Shown here: positions 13,045 through 14,372 of the stretch, piece after piece
How positions within the stretch are numbered: the first letter of the stretch is position 1
Layout of the letters: each line of letters opens with the position of its first letter
Assembly: GCA_964424335.1 (NCBI GenBank)
Contig: CAYRIY010000090.1
Location: forward strand, 1-14,372
Source of the DNA: CAYRIY01 sp964424335
Lineage (GTDB): Bacteria; Bacillota; Limnochordia; DTU080; RSA5
DNA: 14,372 bases
Reading direction: 5' to 3'
Notes under the pieces: generated by a model
The model's input: the letters and a program-made list of their open reading frames with translations, nothing else
What the model was told of the DNA's origin: nothing
Database searches by the model: none
Made by a program: the position numbers and the translations under genes

Positions 13045-14322
13045 GTGGTCCGAGAGCAGTCGTTTCGTGATCCGGTTCACGACTTCATTACGTTGAGCGA
13101 TCCGCTCTTTTTGGATCTGATCGATACCCCGGAGGTACAGCGCTTGAGGCGCATTCGGCAGCTTGGCGCGTCGTACGGCACCTATCATGGGGCGGAGCAC
13201 AGTCGTTTTGGGCACTCACTCGGCGTCTTGTGGGTGATGATCAAGATACTTGAGCGCTTCCGTGTGATCGGCGTGGAATTGGATGAAGAAGTTGCTACGA
13301 TCGCCAAGGCGGCGGCGCTGCTCCATGATGTTGGCCACGGGCCGTTTTCTCACGCTCTCGAGGGACTGTTGACGCCCGGGGTTGATCATGAGGACTGGAC
13401 TTTGCGGGTGTTGCTCGAGCCCGGTCCGGTGCACGATCGGCTGAAAAAATACAGCAGCACGCTACCGGAGCTGGTGGCACGGGTAGTCGAGGGCAGATTT
13501 GATCAGCCCAGGTGGGTGACGGATCTCGTTTCGAGTCAGATGGACGTTGATCGCATGGATTACCTGATACGAGATTCAGTGTACACAGGGGTCACGTACG
13601 GCCACTTCGACCTGCCGCGCCTTATCAACACGCTTCAAGTGGACGAGGAGGGAAGGGTGGTCTGCTCGACCAAGGGTGTGAGTGCGGTCGAAGAGTACCT
13701 CCTTGCGCGGTACTTCATGTACTGGCAGGTTTACTTGCACAAGACGACGCGCAGTCACGAACTGACCTTGTCGGGCATGTGGCGGCGCGCTTTGCACCTG
13801 TGGCGGGACGGGAAACTTTCCGAGGCCGATGTGCCGCCGTCCCTCGTGCCGATCCTCAGGGGCAGCCCAACCCTTGGCGAGTACCTTGCTTTGGACGATT
13901 CTGACATCATCGTCGCTGCCAAGTCCTGGCTCAACTCAAGGGACGAGATCCTTGCCGACTTGGCCGGGCGAGTGATTCACCGCCGACTTCTTAAATCCGT
14001 GTTCAAGGCGCCTCATTCGACCATACCCAAGGACCGGCTGCCGCTTGTCCGAGAGCTCGTCCGTTCACGAGGCTGGGATCCTGAGTACTACCTGCTGGTC
14101 GACGATGTTTCGGGGGTTGCGTACGACCTTTATGATCCGGATGCCCTCTCCGAGCATAAACAGCCGATCCTCGCCCTCGATGAGGCGGGCAATCCCCAGG
14201 AGATCACCCGCCTCTCGACCACGATGCGCGCGCTGGCGGCGGGGCCGCGTACGGCCGTCAACGTCTTTGCGCCCCAAGAGGTCGTGGCCGACGTGCGGCG
14301 AGAACTGACTGGGGATAACTAG
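13045..14322 (+). CDS. HD-domain phosphohydrolase (YwfO / dNTP triphosphohydrolase-like)
   Basis: This is a 425-residue metal-dependent HD superfamily hydrolase. The HD metal site is visible: His57 (HSRFGHS, 52-58), His94-Asp95 in LLHDVGHGPFSH (92-103), and a downstream Asp (167) in QMDVDRMDYL. The N-terminal FRDPVHDFITL and the TPEVQRLRRIRQLG stretch (28-41) are typical of the SAMHD1/YwfO group, whose characterised members hydrolyse dNTPs to nucleosides and triphosphate. The HD core is followed by about 250 residues of helical C-terminal region usual for the group. Activity on dNTPs is inferred from family. The GTG at 13045 has GGGAGGTG (13028-13035) 9 bp upstream. Copy B of the palindromic element lies upstream and could regulate it. 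The stop overlaps that of the convergent gene by 3 bp. Confidence 0.9.
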   Translation: MVREQSFRDPVHDFITLSDPLFLDLIDTPEVQRLRRIRQLGASYGTYHGAEHSRFGHSLGVLWVMIKILERFRVIGVELDEEVATIAKAAALLHDVGHGPFSHALEGLLTPGVDHEDWTLRVLLEPGPVHDRLKKYSSTLPELVARVVEGRFDQPRWVTDLVSSQMDVDRMDYLIRDSVYTGVTYGHFDLPRLINTLQVDEEGRVVCSTKGVSAVEEYLLARYFMYWQVYLHKTTRSHELTLSGMWRRALHLWRDGKLSEADVPPSLVPILRGSPTLGEYLALDDSDIIVAAKSWLNSRDEILADLAGRVIHRRLLKSVFKAPHSTIPKDRLPLVRELVRSRGWDPEYYLLVDDVSGVAYDLYDPDALSEHKQPILALDEAGNPQEITRLSTTMRALAAGPRTAVNVFAPQEVVADVRRELTGDN

Positions 14323-14372
14323 TACTCCGATTCGTCCCCGTCCGGGTCGCCGTCGGGATCGTCGTCCTCGTC
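14319..14372 (-). CDS. C-terminal tail of an acidic protein, truncated at window edge (possible RpoE delta subunit)
   Basis: Reading the minus strand from the right edge, an open frame encodes DEDDDPDGDPDGDESEY and then TAG (14319-14321). Ten of the 17 visible residues are acidic. This is the kind of tail that ends the RNA polymerase delta subunit (RpoE) of Bacillota, and YwfO-type HD genes lie in the same broad genomic neighbourhood as rpoE in Bacillus; both points are from memory. Only 17 residues are seen, so other acidic-tailed proteins are possible, as is a chance frame. The convergent stops interlock within CTAG, which leaves no room for a terminator between the genes. Confidence 0.45.
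   Translation of the reverse strand, partial: DEDDDPDGDPDGDESEY

Overview
This window looks like a draft or metagenomic scaffold from a moderately GC-rich Gram-positive bacterium, most likely Bacillota (Bacilli, Alicyclobacillus/Kyrpidia-like). The evidence is strong AGGAGG-type ribosome binding sites, heavy use of GTG and TTG starts (6 GTG, 2 TTG and 6 ATG among the 14 genes whose start is visible), PepF and YkuE/YwfO-type proteins, and an acidic C-terminal tail at the right edge that resembles the RNA polymerase delta subunit. A run of exactly 100 Ns at 12693-12792 is a scaffold placeholder. No rRNA, tRNA, CRISPR array, transposase or phage gene was seen. Genus-level placement is inference.

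Layout: (1) 1-367, minus strand, a left-truncated DUF2103-like gene. (2) 368-676, a regulatory intergenic region with a 47-bp palindrome-rich element and a 16-bp x3 tandem repeat. (3) 677-5840, plus strand: oligoendopeptidase F with its own terminator, then an 803-residue unrecognised protein with duplicated end domains and a central helix-turn-helix, then a membrane-anchored YkuE-like metallophosphoesterase. (4) 5897-6163, minus strand, a small acidic hypothetical protein. (5) 6432-7759, plus strand: a DUF92 integral membrane protein and a short RodZ-type HTH protein ending at a strong terminator. (6) 7939-11455, plus strand: a tight set of beta-hydroxyacid dehydrogenase, inositol-monophosphatase-family enzyme and Mug-type DNA glycosylase, joined by 4-bp stop/start overlaps, then a 51-residue XapX membrane protein bracketed by two different 19-bp-period tandem arrays, then a FabG-like SDR. 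(7) 11517-12509, minus strand, a fusion of a ribbon-helix-helix DNA-binding domain, an acidic linker and ankyrin repeats. (8) 12510-13044, a 17-bp tandem array broken by the assembly gap, followed by a second copy of the 47-bp element. (9) 13045-14322, plus strand, an HD-domain phosphohydrolase, convergent with an edge-truncated acidic-tailed gene.

Most genes are ordinary housekeeping or metabolic types. The unusual content lies between them. Two intergenic regions 12.4 kb apart carry the same ungapped 47-bp element (38/47 identical), built of paired GTAA-N6-TTAC palindromes exactly 33 bp apart around a conserved 12-bp core. This looks like the operator of an unidentified regulator. Four unrelated minisatellites (periods 16, 19, 19 and 17 bp) also occupy gene-upstream intergenic regions, and one of them supplies the ribosome binding site of the XapX gene. 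The ribbon-helix-helix/ankyrin fusion is an unusual candidate regulator beside one copy of the 47-bp element. No complete, clearly new multi-gene system can be shown from this sequence alone.
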